NCBI GenBank assembly: GCA_003184365.1
Contig: NKYR01000005.1
Span: 310,001-374,000 of the forward strand
DNA from: Evernia prunastri
Lineage: Eukaryota; Ascomycota; Lecanoromycetes; Lecanorales; Parmeliaceae
Direction: 5' to 3'
Length of the DNA: 64,000 nt
The notes under the pieces are model-generated. The model was given only the letters and a program-made list of their open reading frames with translations, was not told the origin of the DNA and ran no database searches. Shown here piece after piece: positions 54,745-64,000 of this stretch. The position numbers and the translations under genes are program-made. Numbering within the stretch: the stretch's first letter is position 1; every line of letters begins with the position of its first letter.

Positions 54745-55518
54745 TACGTGATTAGTTGGAATGTACGGTTCTTAGTGGGAAGAAAGGATGATATTCTATG
54801 GAAGACGAAGGATCCTGCAGGAGGATATCCCTGCCTGCTGACTAAGTATATGCTAAGCTAAACTCAGTGCCTCCCGGTACCACCTTCCAACTCATAGAGG
54901 GCCCGGCTGAGACTAGGCCGGCCGGTGGTATTAAATCCCTATGTCCGCCCTCTTGTAACAGCGGAACCAATAAGCGTAAGATAAATCAAGACAACCATGT
55001 AGTTCGGGCAATATGTGTAAGCAGTCACGTTGGAAGGGTTGAATTGGGAGTCGGGACAACGCACATTCTAGGAAAAGCAGGGATGGGATGATAGTTTTTC
55101 ACGTCATGTAGGAGTAAGATGAGGATGCCTGCTCTCATCGATTTGGAGTTCGAGTGAGGCAATGAGTATGTGTGGATCAGGTGGGAAGAAAAATAGTCAC
55201 CGGCTGTGAATGGAGGACTGGAAAGCAGAATTTTGATCGACCTCTAGATTTCCTCGTTGTTTGAGCAAGCAAAGTATGTCTCGCACCTGTCATGCAGAGT
55301 CTTTACTGCGAGAAAGATCCTCCAGACGTCTCAACTAGCACTGCTGCCTTCGGCCATTGACTAGGATTCCCTCTCGACCGTCTCTGAGCTCCTTGTCGGC
55401 TCCCGCCCAATGCAAAAGGCTCTCAAGTTTCCTCCTGATGGTTGTCTGCATGCTTTGCAAACACATGCGGGGTAGACTCTTTAGATGCTACCCAGTCCTC
55501 TCATCGTGGGGCAGAAGC
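54745..55518. other. Intergenic
   Basis: No supported gene. Confidence 0.55.
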
Positions 55519-56055
55519 TTAGTCGTAGTCCATCATTGCTATAATCTCTCTGGAGCATCGCATTAAGGTCACTGCATGGTCCCTAACGCAGATCCAATGC
55601 AGCAATTCCTTCAACACATGTTCCCATGCATACTCGTATATTCTTTCCGCAACTATTTTGAGGGCGCTGAAGTAATGGTCCGCGATGGTGCACTGCGGGA
55701 ACTCTTTGTGCGTAAAGTAAGGCTCTATCAACTCTTTGTGCAAGGATTGAGAAAAGTATAAGCGCAAGCGCTGGGCATGACCGACTGGACTTGGGGAAAA
55801 AATGCGACAGTAGGTCTTGGAAAGGAGATCAAAGACTTCTTGTGGATGATTGACAAAGTCCGAGGTTGAGAATGCTGTGGTCGGCAAGCTGGATGAGAGA
55901 AAAATACATTTCGAGATCTGATCGAGAGGTTCGTGTGGCTTGATGGTTGAATAGAAACTCTTCGATGTGGCTGATAGGGCCATTTGATCGAAGGGTGCAA
56001 GGTAGGAGCTCACTTCTTGAAGGAGCTCCGTGGGGAGCGAGGAAAGCGTCGTCAT
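55519..56055 (-). CDS. F-box domain protein, 178 aa
   Basis: Probable substrate adaptor of SCF ubiquitin ligases. The F-box is at the very N-terminus: TLSSLPTELLQEVSSYL followed by APFDQMALSATSKSFYSTI. The rest is unassigned and lacks recognised substrate-binding repeats. Single exon; ATG 56055 is the only ATG before the F-box (the frame runs further upstream only from a GTG). Such short F-box proteins are expanded in filamentous ascomycetes, so its partner cannot be guessed. Confidence 0.72.
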   Translation of the reverse strand: MTTLSSLPTELLQEVSSYLAPFDQMALSATSKSFYSTIKPHEPLDQISKCIFLSSSLPTTAFSTSDFVNHPQEVFDLLSKTYCRIFSPSPVGHAQRLRLYFSQSLHKELIEPYFTHKEFPQCTIADHYFSALKIVAERIYEYAWEHVLKELLHWICVRDHAVTLMRCSREIIAMMDYD

Positions 56056-56518
56056 GGTAGTGGAGCTTTCTGTGCTGTGAAGATAGACGCTCGAGACTCC
56101 GCACCGAGATACTTGCTTGGTGAAGTGGTTCTGATGGTTTGGCGAGGTGTATGTGTGATGAGAAGGGTGTGTTGTCTTCGGGGCCGTTAGTGAATGATTC
56201 ACATGGAATCTATGATCAGCAAGAAAATTGACTTGCTCAAATTGATCTCAATATGCTCAGCTTTTTCAGTGAATTTGTTCATTCAAAGTCTTTTCTAGCT
56301 CAGTACAACATTCCAACGGCGATCGACAACGCCTTGGTCGTACTCATTGAGTATTGGCTCATTTTCAAGATGGATCGAGCAGTCTGGAGAGGGAGATTCG
56401 ACGAAGCCTACACCGTGCATGAAGATTATCAGATTGAAAACCGAAGAAGGTGAGCGCCACACTCTTGAGGTCGCTGGGACACAGAACGCCTTAAGCTTTT
56501 CAGTTCTACGAGAACCTA

Positions 56519-56960
56519 TCATTGCCCACCGACCACCCTCCTCTCCAAAAAGACACTCAACCACCAGTCACTCCCTGGTCCCATCCTCGTCGTCGCCAAG
56601 ACATTCGTCCCCTCCATATTTCCTATGAAGCACTTGCTTAATGCCATGATCGCCGATCCTAACAAGATCTCTACGACAAAGACGTCTCTATTATGTCTAC
56701 CATCGAGCACAAAATAGAAACCCCCTAAATCGGTCTCGAGAACCCACTGTTTGAACTCTCCAGGGTCTCAGATTGCCATCGTGCGCATGAGAGGAGTCGA
56801 GTAGAGGCTGAAGAGGGAAGAAATGCAGACTGAGAAGTCGGTGAAGCTTTGAGGGTTGGGTGCACAGTCATAGGTGATTCGGTTCGTGCGGACTACGAGG
56901 TTGGCGCCGCTTGCTGTATCGTTCTACGGTGGAGCATGAGAGCAGACAACGAAAAGGTGG
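56519..56960 (-). pseudogene. Coding-like fragment with in-frame stop, family unknown
   Basis: Reading from a GTAG acceptor-like site near 56935, the frame gives SGANLVVRTNRITYDCAPN and SVCISSLFSLYSTPLM, meets a TGA near 56775, then continues in the same frame with FKQWVLETDLGGFYFVLDG to a stop at 56519. The amino-acid content looks coding on both sides of the TGA. No start codon or family could be assigned. Confidence 0.35.
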
Positions 56961-57987
56961 TTGCTCGTGCAGTAAGAAGGCTCGAATCATCTTCGTTGGC
57001 ATAGGCTATGGAGCTTCGTGTCATCCTACCTGAGATGCTGGTCAGAACTCAGATCTATCCCCGAAGTCTTCAACCTCGGTCCTTCCCCTGTCTAAACGGC
57101 GCTTCAATTGCACGCAAGCGTCTCTGGGAAGCGGCCTTTGACGTTCTAAGCGCCAATACATTGATGCAGAAACTGAGAAGGAGGTTTGTTGATTATTACG
57201 GATTTTCAAACGGATATCCAAAGTGAAATCTGGCTAGCCTACCGAGGGAGGATTAAGAGGGCCACCGTCTGGCTATTACTTTAAGCAGTGTTGGGGTGGA
57301 GCAGTCGACAGAGCCTTGAATGATTCACGTTCGAGCCGATTGGTCAGATGCAGCCCGCACTAAAAGCAATGACGTCCCCGCCAGGCAACCGCGATTACAT
57401 ACCTCGTCCGGAGAAGTATGGATAGAAGAGCGCTGGTACATATCGAGGCTTAATCTTGATGAATCCGCGTACGCTTCTAAGTAAAGACCATTGCCATCGC
57501 GTGTATCACAGCATTGTCCAGCAACACCGTCCCTTATCTTGGACAATGTCAGCAGAATAGCCCAAACGATAAAACACACTTGGCTCTTGACATGCCTATT
57601 GCGGTGTTTTAAAGCCTTCATACCAGCTACCACCTCTCTGCCCTTCTATAGAGCGTTTCCCGAGCTCTCCCGATCGACGACAGCGAGCTTACTCAGAGCC
57701 CCAACTCACCCCGACTAGCATCTTAAGCGATCCAATGCTATGGAATTATGAGACTTATTGCATATAGAAAACTGTTCTAGGAGAGGTCAGCTGGACGAGT
57801 AGGCAGGTCATGATACGTGTCTCATAATCCATTTACCCGAGGAGACTTTCAACGATGACGACATTTTTCGGTGCCTGCAGGTTACTGTACCGATTCTTAT
57901 AGCCCTCGACTCACAGCTTTTGTGACAACAATCTCTCATCGTCTTAAAGTGAAAAAAAAGAGCAAATTGTCATTCATCAATCTAGTC
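56961..57987. other. Intergenic and dienelactone hydrolase upstream region
   Basis: Short frames on both strands without motifs; nothing supported. Confidence 0.5.
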
Positions 57988-58906
57988 ATGTCTCGTTGTT
58001 GCATATCTGGATACAAATGGGATGGCAAGCCCACAGGAAAAGAGACTAAACTTGCCAAAAACGACACCTATGTGACCGGTTCCAATAAAGAGGTCAGCTA
58101 ACTTGGGAGACCACCCGGCCACGATCAATCTGAACTGACATGCGTTCAGGTCGCTATACTGATGGTCCATGACATCTTTGGATGGTCGTCCCCCAACGCT
58201 CGTCTCCTCGCCGACCACTACGCCGAGGAAGCAGACGCTACCGTCTATCTTCCAGACTTGTGAGTCCTCGATATGCCCATCGAGATCAGTGCCAAGCGAA
58301 CATCGTGGCTCATGCGGAGATCTCAAATAGTTTTGACGGCGAGGTCGTCTCCATGGAGGTAATGCAGAGTGGCAAACTCAACCTTGGGGAGTTCATCGGT
58401 CGTCACTCCAAGGAGATCCGCTTCCCCGAGATCGAAAGCTGCGCACAGGCCTTGAAGCAAGAACACGGCTTCAAGAAGCTTGGTGCCATTGGCTTTTGCT
58501 ATGGCGGATGGGCCGTGTTCCAGCTCGGTGCCAAAGGTATATTCATTCCACTGACCGCTGCCATCGGAGATGTGCATGGATTGACAGAGCAACAGGCAAA
58601 AACCTAGTGGACTGCATCTCGACCGCGCACCCGTCTCTCCTAACAAAGGAAGAAATCGACGCCGTCGCCGTCCCCGTCCAAATCATCGCCCCAGAACACG
58701 ACCCGCAACTGACCCCCGAGTTGAAAGCGCACGCCAACAGCGTGATCCCCAGCTTGGGCATCGAATACGACTACCAGTATTTCCCCGGCCTGTCCCACGG
58801 ATTCTCCGTCCGGTGCGACCAGAGCGATGCGAAACAGAAGGCTGGGGTTGAGCGGGCCAAGAACGCGGCTGTGGGGTGGTTTGCGCAGTTTTTGCACCTG
58901 CGGTAG
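57988..58906 (+). CDS. Dienelactone hydrolase family protein
   Basis: Alpha/beta hydrolase, probably cytosolic. Four exons: 57988-58092, 58150-58259, 58331-58536, 58596-58906; 243 aa, phases consistent. The nucleophile motif GFCYGG has Cys in place of Ser, the hallmark of dienelactone hydrolases. The acid and base are seen as APEHDPQLTPE (Asp) and GLSHGFSVR (His), so the triad is complete. Early strand VAILMVHDIFGWSSPNARLL is the oxyanion region. Substrate unknown; fungal relatives are often annotated from homology only. Confidence 0.88.
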
Positions 58907-59701
58907 ACGGGTGTCCTGTTTCTCATGTGTCAACGATTTCATGTGTCGAGAATTAGTTGCTTTGGAAAGCGACGCTGGAGCTCTGAGTGCGTTTACGTAT
59001 GAAAGCATCAACTGCTGACAATGAAGAGTTTGAACTCATCGAATATAATCCATTGCATAAAACACGTAGCACCAAAGTAGAAGCTTCCCACCTGGACTGC
59101 ATTCAAACTTCCGCCAGCAATGGAATTCGTCCGCGCTAATGCTGTCTTGCAAGGGAATTGCTGAGACTGTACGCGCGAAAGATTCAAGAGGGATATCACT
59201 GCCGGTCAATCCGAGAAGGATTCGCTCGGAAGCTGCAAGCATCTCTCCTGGCTCTATGTTAGAGCAGCGTGTATGTTGTAGTCCGCCGCCCTCAAGACCC
59301 AGGCAACGGCGTGGAGGCTAGGGTGAGCGCTGAGCATAATGCGGCAGCGTACAGTAGCGCAGAGGACATCTTGGTAAAGCGGGTTGTAAGACTTATTTCA
59401 GTAGGGAGAATGTAAACAGATGGTGGTGTGGGTGAAGCAGGCTTAAACCTTAAAGGGGAAGTCACAGATGCATATCTTAATGCTGCTGCGCCATTGGTGG
59501 ACTAGGATAATCTTCACTACATCATGCCATTCGCCCAGCTCACTCGCTATGTACAGAGAAGCGGCAAGCTTTAGTGAACGAGCAAGCGAGAGGCAGATTG
59601 CCGTCGTTGTCTCTCGCCAAGTAAAGTACATGCTCGTGAGCGTTGACGCAAGTAACGGGCAAGATCACGTAAAGGCAATAGCAATTGTAATAGCCGATCG
59701 A
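58907..59701. other. Intergenic between convergent genes
   Basis: No supported gene. Confidence 0.6.
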
Positions 59702-61196
59702 TCAGGCCCCGCCATTCTCATTTTCCTGGCGTTGCTTCCTACTTTCTTCCTCCTCCTCACGGCTTTTGTAGCCCAAGAACATCTTCAGCATGGTCAAGTC
59801 ATAGCTTACTTTCATCGCCCCAGCGACCACGAAAGCGATCCAGAATTTGCCAATGTTTGCAAGCCAGCCCGTGGCAACTGGCCCACCGCTCTGGCTAAGA
59901 GTCTTCACGACATTGACCACACCCATGATAGCTGTTCTTTCGCTAGGTAAGACTGCGGCAGAGAGAAAGGCTTGGCGGGGAGCTTGGTCCATGTTCTGCA
60001 TGCAGGACCGGAGAACGAGGAATGTGATGGATAACCACGCATGGCTAGGCAATGGAATAAGTGCGAGGAAAATGGCCGAAGGTAAATGTGTAAAGACCAT
60101 GGTCTTGATCAGTCCAATTCTCTTGGCGAGTGAAGATGCTGCAAGGTTTGATATGGAGGAAATGATGTTCGTAGCGAAGAACAAGGTGCCAAGTTGGCCT
60201 TCTGGAATCTTGAATTTGCGATTGAAGAAATAAGTGACCCAAGAAAATGGTGCGAGACCAGAAGCCAGAGAGTCAACGGCGAAAAGCAGACAGAGCTTGA
60301 TCAGGATACTGCGTGAGGCAGGGGAGATGGCTGGCCAGATAGACTTTCTCTTCATTTCTGGAAGCGGCACGGATGTTTTCGTTTGAACACGCTCTTCTTC
60401 GCTTTCATCATCATCTGAGAGCAGACCATCAACTTCAACGTCGTCCATCTGATGCACCTCTTGGTATTCCTGCTTTGGCTTTTCGGGCTCGCATTTGTTG
60501 CTTAGCATGACGGCGAGTAGAAGCTTAACGACTCCCAGAACAGCGTAGATAGCGAATATCATTCGGTAGGCACTGGTCTCGGACCACTCCCCCCCTTTAA
60601 GAAGCGCCTGTACTATCCAACCACATGCTATGGCACCGCATGCCGTGCCTGCGTGGCCAAGTAGTGTATACCAGGCGAAGATGTCGCTACGTATCTCTTT
60701 CGCCGTGAGCTGGGCAAGTGTGGACTCCTCAATTGCTCTAAAAGGACCGATCTCGTTGCCACTAGCCGATAATTCAGCGTCTTCCGCCTCTAGGTGCGGA
60801 TGGCTCATACCTCGGGCTTATGACACCAAATATACTCGCTGCAACCAGAACCCAGTAATTACCACTCAGTGCAAATATGACACCACTTGCACTCATCAAT
60901 GCGGCCCCAAGTATGAGAATCCGCCTTCTTCCTAGACCGTCGGCGACCAATGTGAGGACGAAGCTGATAATGACATCTCCGAGGAGAGTCAAAGTCATGA
61001 AGAGTCCAATGCGAGCATCTGAGGTGCCGACACTTGAAAGATACAGAGCGAGGATGAGTGTCGACCCTCCGTAAGCGAAAAGCCGTGTGAAGCGCTGCAG
61101 ACATAAGAGCTTGGTATCCCGAGAGGATTGTGCTATGGAGAAAACGCCGAGCTCTTCTGCCACCTTGGACAAGAACGTCTTAGCTTTCGAAGCCAT
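59702..61196 (-). CDS. Major facilitator superfamily transporter
   Basis: Membrane transporter, substrate unknown. Two exons: 61196-60811 and 60761-59702 (49-nt intron), 481 aa; the join restores VISPSGNEIGPFRAIEES, a conserved motif of a fungal MFS subgroup (yeast YCR023C-like, by memory). Loop motif DGLGRRRILILGAALM after the second/third helix is the MFS signature. A long acidic central loop (MDDVEVDGLLSDDDESEEE) separates the two six-helix halves. The C-terminus is charged (SREEEEESRKQRQENENGG). The frame is open further upstream to 61304 but only from a GTG, so ATG 61196 is used; an extra 5' exon is possible. Confidence 0.85.
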
Positions 61197-61714
61197 ACCT
61201 ACTGTAAAAGCATCTCGCACAGAAAGGTTCTTCCGGTATGATTGAGAGCTGAGACGGTCCTGGAGACTCGTTTGCTGACGACGCGGCAATAGCTCGAACT
61301 CCACCCTTTAGCACTTCGGACTTCCGAGCGGAGGCCGAAAGACATTTCCGAGAAGCTGTTCACCGCTCCAAGTCAAAGAAGATTTGATATACTCGAGTCT
61401 TAGGCTCGAGACTTGAAGAAGAGCATGCAGCCTGGTCACCATACACGAATAATTGAGTTGCGTGTTCAAGCATGATCATCTTGGCATCCAGGTGTCGAAA
61501 GGCTCGGTTTCTGGCGGAAGCGGAAGATCGGCGTTTGCGTTACTAAGACATCGCAATCACCTTAAGCAAACATTGAGCCCTCGAGGCTGAGATATTGTTT
61601 CCTTTCAGAATCTCCAGAGCTCTGAGCTTTTGATGCGAAAGAGCATAGGAGAGGAAGAGGTAATGCAATTCCAACCGATCCACTTGCCCTTCCGACACCC
61701 GCCAAGCTACGAAC
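61197..61714. promoter_or_regulatory. Divergent promoter between MFS and SYLF genes
   Basis: 518 bp between opposite start codons. Functional assignment is by position only. Confidence 0.45.
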
Positions 61715-63565
61715 ATGCCGATCCAATTTCCTGCCCTTCCCAGCTGGTCTACGACCAAGACCACTTCAAAGCAAGGCTTCGATAAAGTCTACAACCTCGT
61801 CGACAAGCTTGGTGCTCCTGTCAACAAGCTCTCGAATAAATTGGGTTCGGAAGCGTTCTGGCCAACTACACTCGATAAAGAATCAGACAAGGCTGCGCGG
61901 ATCCTTCGCAGCTTTTGTAAAGATGGCTTCTATGTGGAGGAAGAGAACCACCTTTCTAGCGGTGTCGTCAGTTCCGATAAGCCGAGTGGGAAACAGAGGG
62001 TCATTAAAAAGATACCGACGGAGGTAATCAAGAGAGCGAAGGGGCTGGCAATTTTTACGACTATGAGGACAGGCTTGTGGGTGAGTGGAGCTGGAGGGTC
62101 TGGAATTTTGCTTGGCAGAAAGGAAGATGGCAGTTGGTCACCGCCCTCTGGTATCTTGCTACATACTGCAGGCCTGGGCTTCATGGTCGGAGTCGATATC
62201 TACGATTGCGTGGTAGTCATCAACACCGAGAAGGCACTGGAAGCGTTCACTAAGATACGAGCTACGGTTGGAGGGGAGATCAGTGTCGTGGCAGGGCCGG
62301 TCGGGGTAGGTGGAATATTGGAGACGGAGCTGCATAAGAGGCAGGCACCCGTTTTCAATTACATGAAGAGTCGAGGGTTCTACGCTGGGGTGCAAATCGA
62401 TGGAACAGTGATTATCGAGAGAGGTGATGAGAATGAAAGATTCTACGGGCAAAAGCTGTCTGTTGCGGAAATCCTAGCAGGCAAAGTCAGGCACGAGCCA
62501 TACGAGATTCGGACACTCATGGCTACGATCAAGGCAGCTCAGGGCGACAATGTCGATGAAGGCTTGATAGCACCAGCCGAGCCTACACCTGGGGACTTTG
62601 AGGTGGCGGATGATCCAGGCACGGGGTTTGGCCTGCCGCCTTCGGAAGATGACCCAGACCCTTTTGGAGTCCACGCCTTGGAGGAGCAAGGTATGGAGAT
62701 CAAGGAGATCACAGAAGCTGGCACAAAGAGTAGACCAAGCAGTGATGCCTTCGAATACAAACCTTCACCACACAGCCCAATTTTCAGCAATTTCAATAAT
62801 CGACAGAACAGTATCACCAAGAGAGATTCCAAGAGAGACAGTGGTCGACTCAGCATTGCCAGCACTGATCGCGGTACACAGACCGCCGAGCCTATTCAAA
62901 TGCCAACCTCCACAGATTCTCCCAAGAGATCAGGAAGCCATAGCCCGATCACGAAAACGTCACAAAACCTCGCAGATGATGCTGATGAGGGCGAGCTTGT
63001 TCACGATCTAGATAGTCACGAGGAGGAAGGCCAAGAAATGCCAGTGATCCAGAAAGCCAAGGTGGTCACTATACCTAAGCGGATACCACCAGCCCTACCA
63101 CCCCGAAGTCCTTACCGGAACTCAAGTTCGAAGAGCGCCAGTCTCGATCTACCCACAAGTCCTCTTGCACAAGACCATGAAGGATCAGGGTTAGGTATCG
63201 ACCTCACTGGTCCACCAGATGGTCAGGTTAACAGCGAAAGCGAAGCCTCCTTACCCGACGGTCAGCATGGGCTTGAGGACAAATTGACTGAAGTTCATTT
63301 ATCTCCTCACTATGATCCTGAAAGGCTATCGCCGAAGAAGGACGGCTTTGACGAAGTCTCAATGAGTGGATCAGACTATTCACGCACGCCTGCAGAAACA
63401 CCCATCAAGATGGAGGACAATGAAGTGAGCAGCGGACTCGCTGTTCATACATTGAAGGAGAATGAGGGACCTATTAAGGCGGTAATTAATGACGACGAGG
63501 AGTTCCATTCTATACCTAGCACGCCGTTAGAAGCATCTTACCCTGGCGCATGGAAAAGCGGATAG
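61715..63565 (+). CDS. SYLF-domain (Ysc84-like, DUF500) lipid-binding protein
   Basis: SYLF proteins bind phosphoinositides and bundle actin at endocytic sites. Single exon, 616 aa. The SYLF domain covers about residues 65-280: AARILRSFCKDGFYVEE, IPTEVIKRAKGLAIFTTMRT, SGILLGRKEDGSWSPPSGIL, VGVDIYDCVVVINTEKALEA, VGGEISVVAGPVGVG and YMKSRGFYAGVQIDGTVI. Unlike yeast Ysc84/Lsb3 there is no C-terminal SH3 domain; instead a long acidic, Ser/Pro-rich tail with PPALPPRSP (a possible SH3 ligand). This SH3-less form is common in filamentous ascomycetes, as far as I recall. Confidence 0.9.
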   Translation: MPIQFPALPSWSTTKTTSKQGFDKVYNLVDKLGAPVNKLSNKLGSEAFWPTTLDKESDKAARILRSFCKDGFYVEEENHLSSGVVSSDKPSGKQRVIKKIPTEVIKRAKGLAIFTTMRTGLWVSGAGGSGILLGRKEDGSWSPPSGILLHTAGLGFMVGVDIYDCVVVINTEKALEAFTKIRATVGGEISVVAGPVGVGGILETELHKRQAPVFNYMKSRGFYAGVQIDGTVIIERGDENERFYGQKLSVAEILAGKVRHEPYEIRTLMATIKAAQGDNVDEGLIAPAEPTPGDFEVADDPGTGFGLPPSEDDPDPFGVHALEEQGMEIKEITEAGTKSRPSSDAFEYKPSPHSPIFSNFNNRQNSITKRDSKRDSGRLSIASTDRGTQTAEPIQMPTSTDSPKRSGSHSPITKTSQNLADDADEGELVHDLDSHEEEGQEMPVIQKAKVVTIPKRIPPALPPRSPYRNSSSKSASLDLPTSPLAQDHEGSGLGIDLTGPPDGQVNSESEASLPDGQHGLEDKLTEVHLSPHYDPERLSPKKDGFDEVSMSGSDYSRTPAETPIKMEDNEVSSGLAVHTLKENEGPIKAVINDDEEFHSIPSTPLEASYPGAWKSG

Positions 63566-64000
63566 AGAAGGTTTCCGTTAGAGCTTTACGGTGTGTTGCA
63601 TGTCTTGATAGACCTTTGAGATGACTAGACGACAGCTAGTATTTCGCTGAAATCATTGACTTGAAGCTCTCTGCAAAGCTCTCTGCATCATGCGAGTCTT
63701 GCGCAAAAATGTCTCACATATTCCAGAAACGCCAAGAAATGCTGCCTGGCGCTAAGCCTAGAAGGGCGGCAACCTACCGGCAAAAAGATCCCCACAACAA
63801 ATATATTTCTCTGTCTCCATCTCCCATTTTGTTTTTTTGACAACCGTCGACCAAGCCAATTGCAAGCATGGCAAGTGCACTTAACGACTGCGTGATAGCC
63901 TTGAGTGGGAAATTCGACGAGACGCATGGTAAGCAAATCATCCTGGGCATCTGACGCTGCTTTACGCCCAACGCCAGAGTGAACAAGGCACTGTCCAAAC
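63566..64000. other. Intergenic to window end
   Basis: No supported gene; a 74-codon minus-strand frame at the edge has no motif but could be part of a gene beyond the window. Confidence 0.4.

Overview
The window is nuclear DNA of a filamentous ascomycete (Pezizomycotina). Genes are dense and carry many short introns (mostly 45-110 nt, GTRNGT donors, CTNA-type branch sites, YAG acceptors). The gene content is diagnostic: a myosin-family chitin synthase with a DEK C-terminal domain, END3, an SRF1-like protein, AVL9, the Hog1 MAP kinase, a group III G-alpha, a fungal rhodopsin-like membrane protein and a Fot1/Pogo transposon. The class (for example Leotiomycetes or Dothideomycetes) cannot be fixed from sequence reading alone. 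I rebuilt exon-intron structures by hand from splice signals, phase and family alignment from memory; coordinates are given in each entry.

Layout. 1-6.1 kb: 3' part of a class V/VI-type chitin synthase (+), END3 (-), and an uncharacterised protein (-). 6.1-10.1 kb: gene-poor, with decayed coding fragments. 10.2-20.98 kb: a Zn2Cys6 regulator (+), a mitochondrial K+/H+ exchange-related membrane protein (-), an SRF1-like protein (+), a cupin (+) and cullin-1 (+). 21.5-25.85 kb: AVL9 (-, 11 exons) and HOG1 (-, 9 exons). 26-29.2 kb: gene-poor, with a CT microsatellite and a possible gene relic. 29.2-39.6 kb: group III G-alpha (+), an OTT_1508-like deaminase-domain protein (-), glycogen phosphorylase (+) and a thiamine-diphosphate enzyme (-) whose start codon appears to be assembled by splicing. 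40.3-48.7 kb: a seven-exon multi-KH RNA-binding protein (-), a CCCH zinc-finger protein (-) and an SDT1-like HAD nucleotidase (+). 48.7-57.9 kb: accessory stretch with a 1,863-bp Fot1/Pogo-type element (42-bp perfect inverted repeats, TA target duplication, one nonsense codon in the transposase), a rhodopsin-like membrane protein, a short non-autonomous inverted-repeat element containing an assembly gap, and an F-box protein. 58-64 kb: dienelactone hydrolase (+), MFS transporter (-) and a SYLF-domain protein (+).

How the genes relate. Most are housekeeping or signalling genes with no sign of a biosynthetic cluster. Themes shared by several neighbours are cell wall and endocytosis (chitin synthase, END3, SYLF protein, AVL9), stress and nutrient signalling (HOG1, G-alpha, glycogen phosphorylase) and ubiquitin ligases (cullin-1, F-box). 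These are functional overlaps by family knowledge, not evidence of co-regulation. I did not find a clear undescribed multi-gene system. The most unusual items are the split start codon of the thiamine-diphosphate enzyme, the deaminase-domain protein, the freshly inactivated transposon, and the micro-exons in AVL9 and glycogen phosphorylase.
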